From the NCBI GenBank assembly GCA_964017145.1, contig OZ024843.1, positions 1,541,001-1,605,000 of the forward strand: 64,000 bases of DNA, given 5' to 3'. This DNA is from Agrocybe praecox (Eukaryota; Basidiomycota; Agaricomycetes; Agaricales; Agrocybaceae). Shown here piece after piece: positions 54,240-64,000 of this stretch; position 1 is the stretch's first letter; each line of letters starts with the position of its first letter. The notes beneath the pieces are model-generated. The model did no database searches and was not told the DNA's origin. It saw nothing but the letters and a program-made list of their open reading frames with translations. Made by a program: the position numbers and the translations under genes.

Positions 54240-55171
54240 TTACTCGTCAGCAGGTGCGTCATCGGTCTTGCCTTCGTCGGCCTTATCTGCTAGAAGGAAT
54301 GCATTTGTTAAATCATCGTACTGATATCGTTGCAGAAGTAACTAACCTGTGTCTTGCATGTCGGAAGTCCATAGAGTAAGGTTGTCACGGAGGAGTTGCA
54401 TGATGAGAGTCGAGTCCTTGTAGCTTTCTTCCGAGAGGGTGTCCAATTCGGCAATGGCATCGTCGAAGGCCTGTTTGGCGAGGTGGCAAGCACGGTCAGG
54501 GCTGTTGAGGATTTCGTAGTAGAAGACAGAGAAGTTCAATGCGAGACCCAGACGAATGGGGTGAGTAGGAGGCAATTCAGTGACAGCAACGTCAGAAGCA
54601 GCCTTGTAAGCCTCCAACGACTTATCGGCGGAATCCTTACGCTTATCGCCAGTGGCGAATTCAGCAAGGTATCGGTGGTAGTCACCCATCCTAAAAGACA
54701 TCATAAGTAAGGGGTACTTGACGACGGCAAGATAAATCGACTTACATCTTGTGATAGAAGACCTTTGATTCACCAGAAGCTGCGGAAGGAATCAGATGCT
54801 TGTCAAGAACATCGAGGATATCCTCGCAGATTTTAGCCAATTCGCTCTCGATCTTTTCTCTGTAACCTTTGATCATGGAAACCTGGGCCTCATTGCCCTT
54901 GGACTCCTCTTTTTGCTCGATAGAGGACACGATTCTCCATGATGCACGGCGGGCACCAATGACGTTCTTGTAAGCGACAGAGAGGAGGTTGCGCTCCTCA
55001 ACGGTGAGTTCTTGGTCTGACGATGCGACACGCTTCATATTCTCGACCATCTCTGCAAGATGGAATGTCAACACGATGGCACAGATAAGGGAAGAGGCGC
55101 GTACCTTCATAACGCTCAGCCTGTTCGGCGAGCTTGGCGAGGTAGACAGAGTCTTCACGGGTGTCGGGCAT
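54240..55171 (-). CDS. 14-3-3 protein
   Basis: Dimeric phosphoserine/phosphothreonine-binding adaptor. The start at 55171 ([20 protein letters not shown]) is the canonical 14-3-3 N-terminus. Signature 1 is [20 protein letters not shown]. Signature 2 is [20 protein letters not shown]. The phosphopeptide-binding residues Lys and Arg (helix 3), and Arg-Tyr in DYHRYLAEF, are present. The acidic tail is [15 protein letters not shown]. Introns lie at about 55058-55105, 54692-54747 and 54291-54347. It is about 255 residues long, as expected. A CT-rich leader and a probable intron touching the ATG suggest high expression. Confidence 0.97.
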
Positions 55172-55319
55172 CTGGAAAAGAGTGAATACGGGGAGAAGAA
55201 CGCGTAGATACGCGTCGAACACGTACGATGATTAGAGGGGATGGTAAAAGGTGGGTGAAGCTAAGAGGGGAGGAAGATGAGCTGGGGAGCGGGGTGGAAA
55301 GCGAGGAAGGTATACATAC
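55172..55319 (-). other. Probable 5'-UTR intron of the 14-3-3 gene
   Basis: On the minus strand a donor aaca|gtatgt at 55319 and an acceptor ctcttttccag ending at 55172 directly abut the ATG. The sequence between them is pyrimidine-rich. Position and consensus fit a 148-base leader intron; this is inferred, not proven. Confidence 0.55.
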
Positions 55320-56446
55320 TGTTGAGCAGGGGATAGCCTGATAGGTTAGGGAGTGGTTGATGGGCGGAAAAAGCAATAAAAGTAAGCTGAAATAAAGCAA
55401 CTTGGGCAGAGGGTTATAACTCACACACGTGACCGGATTGGCAGGGCAAAGGGTTGTGGAAGCTCACGTGTCACTTTTCCATGGAAGATTCCATAGATTG
55501 ATGTTCCTTTTCAAGGCGTTATCTTGACAACACTTTTCACATCTCTTCGCTCCTTCTAGTCTGCACTGTCGGTCGTTTCAGACGCTCGTTCACACAAGCT
55601 TCATCTCCATATGAAATGGATCGCTTCACCCTGCTGTGCTGGCAAAGATTCCCTTACCACAAACACATAGCCTGCATGATATCTTCAGTAGTAACAAAGG
55701 GGCTACTTTTATAGAACAAACCTGATGTTCTTGATCCTTTCTTTCGGTTTGTCTGCCACTTTGATTTCGACTGCACCGCTCGACAGGCCCGATCTCTGCG
55801 GCACATCAGAGCACAGACCCCAACATTTTCATCGCACACTTCCTTGCCGGGCATGACGCGGGCGTTCTCTGTTTGTGCAGTTATAAGTGGAGTTCTGCCT
55901 CCGTGACAAGGAGCTCGGAGCGCTACTAGTATTCAACGTCGGTGCTGCATCATAGTGTTTGTCCTCGCGACGAGGGCACCACTAATGCAAATGGTATGCG
56001 CATACGTATAGGTTGTTCAAGAATGTATTCTTTGAAGAACTATTTACTCCACAAGTAGTACTAGAATACTGCGGTTCATCGATAAACATAAACGACTGAC
56101 TCATAGCGAAAATGGCGTATAGTATACACTATACTTAGTCTACATCCTGGTTTCATCGTTGAGTATATGTCGTAAATACCCGGAATTACTCCTGTAAATG
56201 GCAGAGTACGCATCGCCATCTTTCACATTCACATCTCTACAAGTACCCAACTGATAATAATCATGCCGAACGGCCATCAACGGATTAGCCTAATTTGTCG
56301 CGTTCATTTTGAATGACCCTGACGCGTCGAGGTTATAAAGTTTTTTAAATCAGTTCCCCTCTACCACAAACTCCTGGGTTGAAGCATTTTCAAGCATTTT
56401 AACGCGTAAAATACTTCAAAAACAGATCCCCTCTTTTTCTATAACA
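55320..56446. promoter_or_regulatory. Divergent promoter region, 14-3-3 / basic nuclear-type protein
   Basis: About 1.1 kb. Next to the 14-3-3 leader the minus strand is CT-rich (ctttttccgcccatcaacc), as in strongly expressed fungal genes, and a cacgtg E-box lies near 55465. The central part (55620-56300) holds no supportable gene. The last 40 bases before 56447 are T/C-rich. Confidence 0.5.
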
Positions 56447-57179
56447 ATGGCTCCTGCTACTTCAAAGACTTCAGCCACTAAGAAACGCAAATCCGACGCG
56501 ACGACCTCAGCAGCTGCATCCAAGAAAGCCAAACTCTCTGCTGCTGCGCAAGCCGAAACAGTGAAAAGCATACTTACAGACGTGTCTATCTTTGAGCTAC
56601 CTACTGGAGATACTGAAATCCGAGCTCTCATCTTGGAACTCGCTCAATATGCGCGTAGTCTGGAGGAGGAAGTGGAAGCCTACAAGCCGAAAGCAAAGTC
56701 ACCCGCTGAATTGAAAGCTGCTGCAGAAAAATTGGCTACAGCTGCTAGGAGTGGAATTAAAAATCAGATGAAGGCGAGTCTTGCGATGTTTGTTCATCCA
56801 CTAGATGATTTCAATCAGCTAATCATGTTACATTTTGTTCTCGTTCGCAGTGGCGGCCATCGTGCAAGACATCAGGAGCAAGATGGACGTATGATGGAAT
56901 CTGCACAGACCCACTGGTATTTGGTAACCTTCTGGGTCTTGAAGGTCCTCCCACTTTCAAAGTTAAGAAATTTTCCCCGGATGCGTTCCAAGAGTTGATC
57001 GGAACTGTGCGCGCTTCTGCTATGTGAGTACCAATTCGATGGATTTTTTTCACGTCCTTTCAGCTCATAACACGACACGGTTAGGTACAACAATCTTTAT
57101 CTTAAGAGCGACATTAACGTTCATTGGAAAGCCGAAGAAGGAACCTTCAAATTCAGTGGTACCTACGGTGTTCTATAAA
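56447..57179 (+). CDS. Small basic Lys/Ala/Ser-rich nuclear-type protein (hypothetical)
   Basis: I do not recognise a named family. The first 60 residues are Lys/Ala/Ser/Thr-rich, with basic runs (KKRKSDATT, ASKKAKLS) suitable for nuclear import. A helical region with ALILELAQYARSLEEEVEAY and AEKLATAARSGIKNQMK follows. After the intron at 56774-56850 comes a compact block: WRPSCKTSGARWTYDGIC, FGNLLGLEGPPTFKVKKF, DAFQELIGTVRASAMYNN, then INVHWKAEEGTFKFSGTYG. The last block looks like a small folded domain conserved in mushroom genomes, in my recollection; that needs a search. A second intron is at 57024-57084. Stop TAA 57177-57179. The first intron appears to use a GC donor. Confidence 0.7.
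56774..56850 (+). other. GC-AG intron
   Basis: The exon ends atgaag and the intron begins gcgagt, a C at position 2 in an otherwise perfect donor. A branch-like ctaatca and the acceptor gttcgcag follow. Only this junction keeps the frame into WRPSCKTSG. Confidence 0.7.
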
Positions 57180-57651
57180 CCTCAGGCCCCAGGCATATCG
57201 GTGTTCAATTAATATATTCTCTACACTAACCTGATCTATCCCACATGTAATCCTAAAACTATACGGCATTTAAACATTACCCTTATAACACTCTGCCCCG
57301 GTATTTCATCCTTGATGAGTGACATGGATACTTAATCACTTACCCCGACCCCACGATAAAAGAAGAGAAGTTGTACGGATAAGGCTCCATGGTCATAATG
57401 TTTTGTACATGACTTCCTCGTCATTGTCGTGCGTATACATACTAGCCCTGATCTTCAGATATTCTTTGAGATGTCCATCGAACAGCTTTCTAATTTGCCC
57501 CTGGATTGAAGACACCTTTTTCGGCAAACACCGACTTCGGTTGACCGATCACGAGCTCTTACGACACCAGGGTCCAGCGATTAATTTCGAGCCTTCGCCC
57601 TCTGCACACTGCTGTCACGGACGACCTCCAATAAAGAGGCACTCTTCCACC
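57180..57651. other. Intergenic: 3' end of the basic protein gene and CLPTM1 promoter
   Basis: About 470 bases between two plus-strand genes. No core element or gene identified. Confidence 0.5.
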
Positions 57652-60497
57652 ATGCCTACACCTGCAGCTCAGCCTGCTCAAGAGGAGGAGGAATCAACAC
57701 TTCAGAAATGGATGAAGATTGGACAGGTTCGTCAATGATTTGCCAAAGACGCCGGAATCTGACTTTTCGACGCTCGTAGCAAATATTTATGATTTGGGCG
57801 GTTACGCAACTTGGTATTTTTGTTTAGCTCATATACTCCTTTTAGTACTGATAAAGATTGTGCAGCAACCAAGTTTTTCTCTTCAAGTAAAACCGCTACT
57901 CCTGTTACCCCAGCCTCTCCTGCTGTTGATTCTACAGGGAATGTTATACCCGCCGCTGCTGTCGACCCACGATTATTGCCACCTGTACAGGTGGTGCCGT
58001 ATTGGCCTATGGGTCTCACTCTCGATATGCACGTTTTCCTGTCGACCTCACCTTTGCCTGTCGTGCAGCCTCAAGAAGGCCTCCCCCATTTCGTTTGGAA
58101 GAATATAACTTATGGCGACTATAATGATAATAGAGTTATCGACTTCGAGGTTAAATTTCCTGAGGTATGTTTTAACTATGGCTTCCTTGACTCAATCTTA
58201 CGTCTACCTATCCAGTCGGTCCTTAGGAACGGTTCCTTGTGGGCTGATATTTTAATATCGAGGGATGAAGCAAATCTCGACCCTCGTAGTGACAAATTCG
58301 ACATCGCACGGATTCAGCATATCAGAAAGTGTATGTAACTTTATTATTCTCAGTGTATATTGCTTACTGACCACGCCCTTGCTTAGTGTTGACTCCCTAC
58401 TTACCTATAGCGAAGGTTCGCAAGGAAAAGAATCTGCTTAGTGATAAGACAGAGGAGGTAGATGAACCAGAACAGGTACACTTTATTACTCTATTCCTAC
58501 AGAACTTTTCTGAAGCATAACTTAGCCTGACGTAATTGTTCCTCACTGGCACCAAGTACGTTTCATGTTCGAAGGGTTTCTTTGCTTTACTGAAGCGTTG
58601 CCTAGAACATTACTCTTGCTCTTGTTTCAGATGCGGCCGTTATTCCATACAGTGGTCTTCCTGCTCCCGTTGCGGAACGTGAGTTTTGTTTCTCTTGTGC
58701 CTTGTGTTCATTCATTTAGTTCAACCAACCACTCCTTGAAGATATCCGACTGGTGCCTGAAAAACGTGACGAGACTGGTACTAAGGCTTTCTACAAGCCA
58801 ATTGTATTCCCGAACGAATTTTGGCATCTACGATCTCACTACACCCAACTCAATGAAACGACGCCAGTACTACCCGTCCAATTCACTTTCCAGCCAATGT
58901 CCTACATGAAATTCCAAATTTTCGCATCTATGACCCATGGCTTTAATGAAGCCGCTAAGCAGCAAGGCCAAACTTCGGGTGCCGAACTGGACGAAATTAA
59001 AAGGATGCTTCTAGAGACCAACCCATGGTTCTTGGGTCTAACAGGTCTCGTCAGTATACTTCATGTCTTGTAAGTTTCGTTCAAGCTCTCTCCCGTTTTG
59101 TACTTATCGGTCCGAAGGTTCGAAATGCTGGCCTTCAAATCGGACGTCTCGCATTGGCGCCAGAAGAAAGAGATGGTCGGCGTTTCTGTTCGGTGAGTAC
59201 AATTTATCCTCACATTATTATGGAATACTCGTCTAAATGTTCTTTAGTACTGTGCGTATCAATATTTCTGTTCATCTGCTGTTCCGTGCTCATTGCAATT
59301 AGATCATCACCAATGTCTTCGTGCAACTCATCATCCTGCTGTACCTCATCGATAACAACGAAAACACGAGCTGGATGATTCTATTAGGATCAGGGATGGG
59401 AGTCTTAATTGAAGCTTGGAAGGTACGTCAAATACAGAGTGATTTCGATAGATTTAGCATTGACCATTAACTCGTCCACATGAGTATAGATTACCAAAGC
59501 CGTGGACATTTCACTGATAGCTGCTCCAGCTGGTTCGCTTCTACCCTACAAATTGGATATCAAAGGTGCATTTCCTGATTGACTTTTATTTGAAGAATGT
59601 ACTAATTGGTACGTTTACAGACAAGCACGTTCTTAGCGAGGATGAAAAGAAGACGCAGGAGTAAGTCCCCTCCAAATTGCGCCACAGGTTTCCTTCAGTT
59701 TATATCGTTCTGACAGATACGACAAACTGGCCTTCCGCTACGTGTCATATGTGGCAATCCCGCTATTGGCTGGATATACCATTTACTCACTCGTGTACGA
59801 GTCGCACAGAGGCTGGTACAGCTTCGTTATCTCGACTCTAACGTCGTTTGTCTATATGTTCGGCTTTGTACGTGTCGCGTCTACTTCTTTGTCACATGAT
59901 GCGAATCTTACTGCGATTAATTTCTCTTTGCTCAGGCGCAACTAGTTCCTCAACTTATCATTAACTATAAATTAAAGGTGCGTATTACGTTATCCTTCTC
60001 ATGTCAAGTGTTAAATAGCATCGTCCTTCGTATTTATGTTACAGAGTGTGGCGCACATGCCTATGAAGGCAATGGTCTACAAAACACTCTCTACGGTGGT
60101 CGACGACTTATTTGCGTATGTTCTTATTCCTTTCGAAGTGTATATGCCAAGCGCTAGAGGTTGCTTACGAATAAAAACCCTTGTAGCTTCTGTATCAAAA
60201 TGCCATTCTTACATCGGCTGGCATGTTTCCGGTGTGTGCTTGTTCTTTTTAAATCTTCCATCTATCGATTGCCGGACATACTGACACCGACCTCGTTTTT
60301 TACTGTGTGCAGCGACGATGTCGTTTTCCTTGTCTTTTTGTATCAGGTGGGTCTAAATTTTACATAAAAATTGACAGAAGGCTGATTGCCCACAGCGCTG
60401 GATCTACCGTATCGACCCGAAGCGCGTGAATGAGTATGGACAGGTGCTGTCACCGGATGCAGAGGAAGTCCCTGGGGAGAGTAAAAAGGATAAGTAG
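57652..60497 (+). CDS. CLPTM1 family multi-pass membrane protein
   Basis: Homologue of cleft lip and palate transmembrane protein 1. Family members sit in the ER/secretory pathway and have been linked to receptor trafficking and, for relatives, lipid scrambling. The start at 57652 gives MPTPAAQPAQEEEESTLQKW. A large lumenal domain follows: PYWPMGLTLDMHVFLS, GSLWADILISRDEANLDP, FWHLRSHYTQLNETTPVLPV, MKFQIFASMTHGFNEAAK. Then comes the family core: PWFLGLTGLVSILHVLFEML, FKSDVSHWRQKKEMVG, VQLIILLYLIDNNENTSW, SGMGVLIEAWKITKAVD and FGFAQLVPQLIINYKLKSVA. The C-terminus is RWIYRIDPKRVNEYGQ followed by a charged tail. Over a dozen short introns. The junction between the first exon (ends MKIGQ, or a shifted alternative) and the exon containing KFFSSSKTATPV could not be settled. 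Confidence 0.92.
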
Positions 60498-60930
60498 TTT
60501 CCAATCATCGAATACACATACTTTGATGTGTCGGAAAGATAATGTTTCAGCGTAGAACATGAGAGAAAATATGATCTAGTTTTAGCCTGAACCATATGTT
60601 ACGTGTTTATCGATCAGCAGCACGACTTTTTGATTTTGAAAGTATGATATATCTAATTTTATGACAGACCAGATGCTTATACTATGTACGAGTACGATTG
60701 CGAACGTGAAAAAGTCGTGTCAGATTATCATAAGCATCAAAAAACAGCCTGGAGATATAAAATACATGACAGAAAATACTTTGTCATAGAGAGAAAGAGT
60801 GAAAGTGAAAGAGACGTCATGAAAAAAAAGTAAACTATCGTAAAAAAAGGTATAACTATTAAGGTAACAGAAATAAAATCCAAATAAGTTCATTCCATCC
60901 AATCCAGATCAGCACAAGTTACTCCGTGCT
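60498..60930. other. Convergent intergenic region
   Basis: About 430 A/T-rich bases between CLPTM1 and the coiled-coil gene. It holds both 3' UTRs. Nothing else seen. Confidence 0.5.
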
Positions 60931-63900
60931 TCACTTCTTAGCCGCTCTCAGCTGGGCGCGCAGATTCCCATTCTCCGTCTGCATCGAGTTGAGCTCATCA
61001 AGGAGAGCAATCTTCTGACTCTGCTCCGAATTGCGCATCGCATCAATCTCATCCTGCGCTGCCTCGAGCTTCTTCTTCGTCTCATCTTCGCGCGCCTGCA
61101 TTTCCGCAATGCGGGCCTCGACGTCCTTCATATCCGCCTGCATCTTCGCCTGCATCTCTTGCATCTGCGTTTCGAGGTGACGTCGGATCTGTACTGGAGC
61201 CTGGGCGGCCTCCTCTGCGAGCGTGAGCGTCCGTGAGGAAAGGGTGTTGTTCGCCTCGGTGAGCTGCCGACATGTTTCGGCTTGTTCGGCTGCTTGCGCT
61301 TCGAGGTCGTGTTTCTCTGCTGTGACGCGCTCCAGGGCGTCGTGCACGAGATGAAGCTCTTCCTGTCTGTCGAATAAGAAGAAAAATAAAATATTTAGTC
61401 ATCAGTGAGCATTAATAAATAAATAAATAAACTTACAAGGCAGTGACCTTGCTCCATGCAGTCTGGCCCCTCTCCTCCAGTGTTCTCACTTGCTTTTGGT
61501 ACGTCTCCAACGCATGCGTGCCGTCCTGCGCCAATTTCTGTGCACGTTCCGCGTTCTTCTTCAACAGATCATGCGCCTGCGCGAATCGGATCAATCGCTC
61601 AATAAGCGCCTTGTCGTCATTGATAAGCGCCTGAACACGTGCCGCAAACGCGGAGAGGGAGAAAGGCGCCGAGTTGGTAGCGCTGGTGGGTGACGTAGGG
61701 TTGAAAGAAGTGGTGGAGGAAACGGAGCCCCGGTCGCGGTCGCCGCGTGTGTGAGAAGAGGTGTAGAGCGCTTTGAGAGAGCGGACGTCTAGATCGGAGA
61801 GAGAGGTGATGACCCCGTTTGCTGCGTTGGGAGTCGTTGCGCTCAGAGGTGTGTTTGGGGTTGGCGAGCCTGTGCGGAAAGACCTCCCTGCGCCAAATTT
61901 GGCGGCGCGTGCTTCCGGAGAAGGTAGAATTGCCCAGAGGGGCTGGAGGATGGACAGGATCTCTTCGTCAGTAGCCGTGTTGGCGAAGGGGTTGTTCCGC
62001 GTTACTGTATCTCGTTTGTTTACATTGGAGCTGGGTACGTTTGCAAGAGTAGTGGTGGCTGCTGCTGCTGCCGAGGCCAGTGCGGCATCTCGTTCTCGTC
62101 GTGCGTTTTCTATTTCTCTTGCCATTTCTTCCCGCTTGTCCAGTCCAGCTCGGACGTCTTCTTCCATCTTCCTCCGTAGTGTATCCCATTCTGACTCTGC
62201 TCTGGTATATGTCTCCAGTTTCTTGTGCACAGAATCCAAGTGCATCGAGATAGCATTAAGCAGGCCTTGTAAGGAGCTATCGCGGGCAAAGAGAACAATT
62301 CCATGGGTCTTTACCATCTGCTGTAGCATCTGCAGTCCAAAGTCTAATTCCTCGGTCAGTTGAGCATTGGCCTGGGACTGAGATTCAGTTAATTCGGATT
62401 GAGATCGACTTTGATTTTGTGATTGAGCAGTAGCAGCTTCCATCTCCTCTTGTAGTCTCGCCAGATCTTCCAGCTTCTCGTCCTCCCATATTCTCCGTTC
62501 TTCTTCAAATTGTGCCTGTAGATCGTCAATTTCGTTTCGTAGTTTCTCAATTTCTGCCCCCTTTTCTTGTTCGAGACTTTCTCGTTCCTCCCTCTCCCGT
62601 TCTTCCCATTCGTTTCTCTGCCTTTCTAGTTCTTTCTCCACCTCCGCCTGCATTTCCTGCTTCTCCCTCTCCGCTTCTTCTCTCAACATTCTCTTTTCCT
62701 CTTCCAGCCTCTCTTCCATCTCATCTCCTCTCTTCGCTGTCTGTGCTGTATTATTGAGGTCCACTTTTAGTTTTGAGATCGTTTCTTCCGCAGACTGCAA
62801 TTCCATCCCCATCATTGTTTCTACTTCCTGCTTTTCCAATTTCATCATCGCCAACTCTCGCCCCATCTCGGCCTGCTTCTTCCCCGCAGCTACTAGAGCC
62901 TCCTGGGCCTGCTTGAGCCGGGTTTCCAAGGAAGCAATTGACGCGGCCGCTGCCTCGGCTGACAGTTGCAGTTTCGGAACTATGGTATCCGCGTGCCCCG
63001 CAAATAGGTGTGCGCCATCGAACCTAGACTTTGGGGACATGAGTCCATTGAGAGCGTTGGCGTTCGTAGTCGAAGTTGCAGGCGTAGTAGTAGCAGGGCT
63101 TAACAGTGTACTTCTATTCGACTTGGAAGAGTCATACCCAGAATCGTCAGAGTACCCGCTGCCCCCAAAGGCTCCGGAGACCTTTTTCTCGAGGTTCCGC
63201 ACAGAGAAACTGAGTACGCCTGCGCGGTGTTCCAAGAGCATACGGTGGACATCGTTGGTGCGTTGGGTGATTTTGGTTAGCTCGCGTTGGGCACGTTCGA
63301 CACGGACATTAGCGGCTTCGAGTTGGTCGGGAGATGCAGAGCTGGAGGAAGAAGGCGTGTTAGATGTGGACGTGGTTTTACTGGCTCGGGATTGTGAGCC
63401 TGATACTCGAGAAAGAGAAAGGGCTGCATCTCTGATTTTGGTCTCGAGAATTAGTTTTTTTGACAGGGCTTCGGTACGCGAGGAAAGTACTTGGTATTCC
63501 TGTATAAATAAGAGGTTAGTCCATTACGGAATCTAGAGCTAGTTTTCGACGCACTTTTTTGAGCTCGTCGACTTGTTCGGCATCTAGGATATCGAAATCA
63601 CGACTGTCTACGACGGCCTCGCTGGCCATGAGACTGATGAGGAGCTCATCGCGGGTATTTAGAGGACGACTGGTTGAGAAGCGTCGTGAGGGAGTCTGTG
63701 GTGGGAGCGATGTGGTTGCTGTGGCTGCGGCTGGGGTGGATGGGGCAGTACCCTTTGACCGTTGCTCTTCGAGAGACTTGCGGATTGGAGGAGCACGCAT
63801 AGAAGGACGCTGAGGGGGAGACTGAAGGGTGATTGGACTTGCAAGACCTTCCTGGGGCGGCCACGAGGGCCCTGATGGAGATTTGAGGGGGATTTGAACG

Positions 63901-63965
63901 GACTGCTGGGATGGCGAATTTGCTGGACTGCCTGTGCCGAGCAGCTTGCGCACATTGGTATACAT
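60931..63965 (-). CDS. Coiled-coil protein with Usp1 (up-regulated during septation) domain
   Basis: Starts at the ATG at 63965 (MYTNVRKLLGTGSP), 35 bases from the window edge. After a Pro/Ser/Thr-rich stretch of about 110 residues, the block DELLISLMASEAVVDSRDFD then ILDAEQVDELKKVRRKL and, after an intron near 63500-63555, YQVLSSRTEALSKKLILETK matches the Usp1-type N-terminal domain of filamentous-fungal septation-linked proteins. Most of the rest is long coiled coil (EMEERLEEEKRMLREEAERE, EIEKLRNEIDDLQAQFEEER, MRNSEQSQKIALLDELNSM), broken by a Ser/Thr/Asn/Pro-rich segment near 61680-61870. An intron near 61355-61435 separates the last exon. Probably a cytoskeletal, septal or polarity scaffold; this role is inferred from the family name and layout. 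Confidence 0.82.
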
Positions 63966-64000
63966 CGTGTATCAAGGTGTTAGGTTAGCCTCCCCACAGT

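Overview
This window is nuclear DNA of a filamentous basidiomycete, most likely an Agaricomycete (mushroom-forming fungus). The genes are split by many short GT-AG introns of about 45 to 80 bases, and intergenic gaps are small. The products are typical Dikarya housekeeping proteins. Two neighbouring genes belong to a ligninolytic-fungus-type family of uncharacterised proteins (GTCIGDVG / LPDGATR motifs). Nothing prokaryotic, viral or plasmid-like was seen, and no rRNA, convincing tRNA, CRISPR array or intact transposon.

Layout. 1-7112 (minus): a serine-rich protein with an H2A-like histone fold, cut by the left edge, then a long C2H2 zinc-finger protein. 7502-12371: NDUFAF5-type methyltransferase (+), TRM10 tRNA methyltransferase (-), acyl-protein thioesterase (+). 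12372-15557: a gene-poor 3.2 kb stretch containing a diverged tandem duplication. 15558-20793 (+): a tail-anchored Ser-rich protein with a PPxY motif, and a Whi3/Scw1-type RNA-binding protein with Q/N/S/G-rich regions. 20794-22817: a long pyrimidine-rich gap. 22818-27291 (-): PP4 regulatory subunit 3 (Psy2/SMEK). 27656-30066 (+): TOM20 followed closely by a SET-domain gene that has no usable ATG of its own. 30736-35018 (-): a basidiomycete protein with a candidate Mss4-like zinc site, and a GPI-anchored CFEM protein. 35652-39402 (+): a frameshifted relic and a better preserved copy of the fungal-specific family. 39978-55171 (-): KDM5/Lid2 H3K4 demethylase, type I metacaspase, BST1/PGAP1 GPI inositol deacylase and 14-3-3. 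56447-60497 (+): a small basic nuclear-type protein and a CLPTM1 family membrane protein. 60931-63965 (-): a coiled-coil protein with a Usp1-type N-terminus.

The genes do not form a pathway cluster. Several touch related cell biology: mitochondria (NDUFAF5, TOM20), chromatin (histone-fold protein, KDM5, SET protein), signalling and cell cycle (PP4R3, 14-3-3, Whi3-like), and GPI-anchor or membrane biology (BST1, CFEM protein, CLPTM1). The best leads are: a phase-matched splice pair that could join TOM20 to the SET gene; the metacaspase prodomain built from 18-, 39- and 21-base micro-exons that each encode one Pro/Gly/Tyr repeat unit; and the tandem pair of fungal-specific genes, one of which is decaying. 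All exon boundaries were read by eye from splice consensus and family motifs, so individual junctions may be off.
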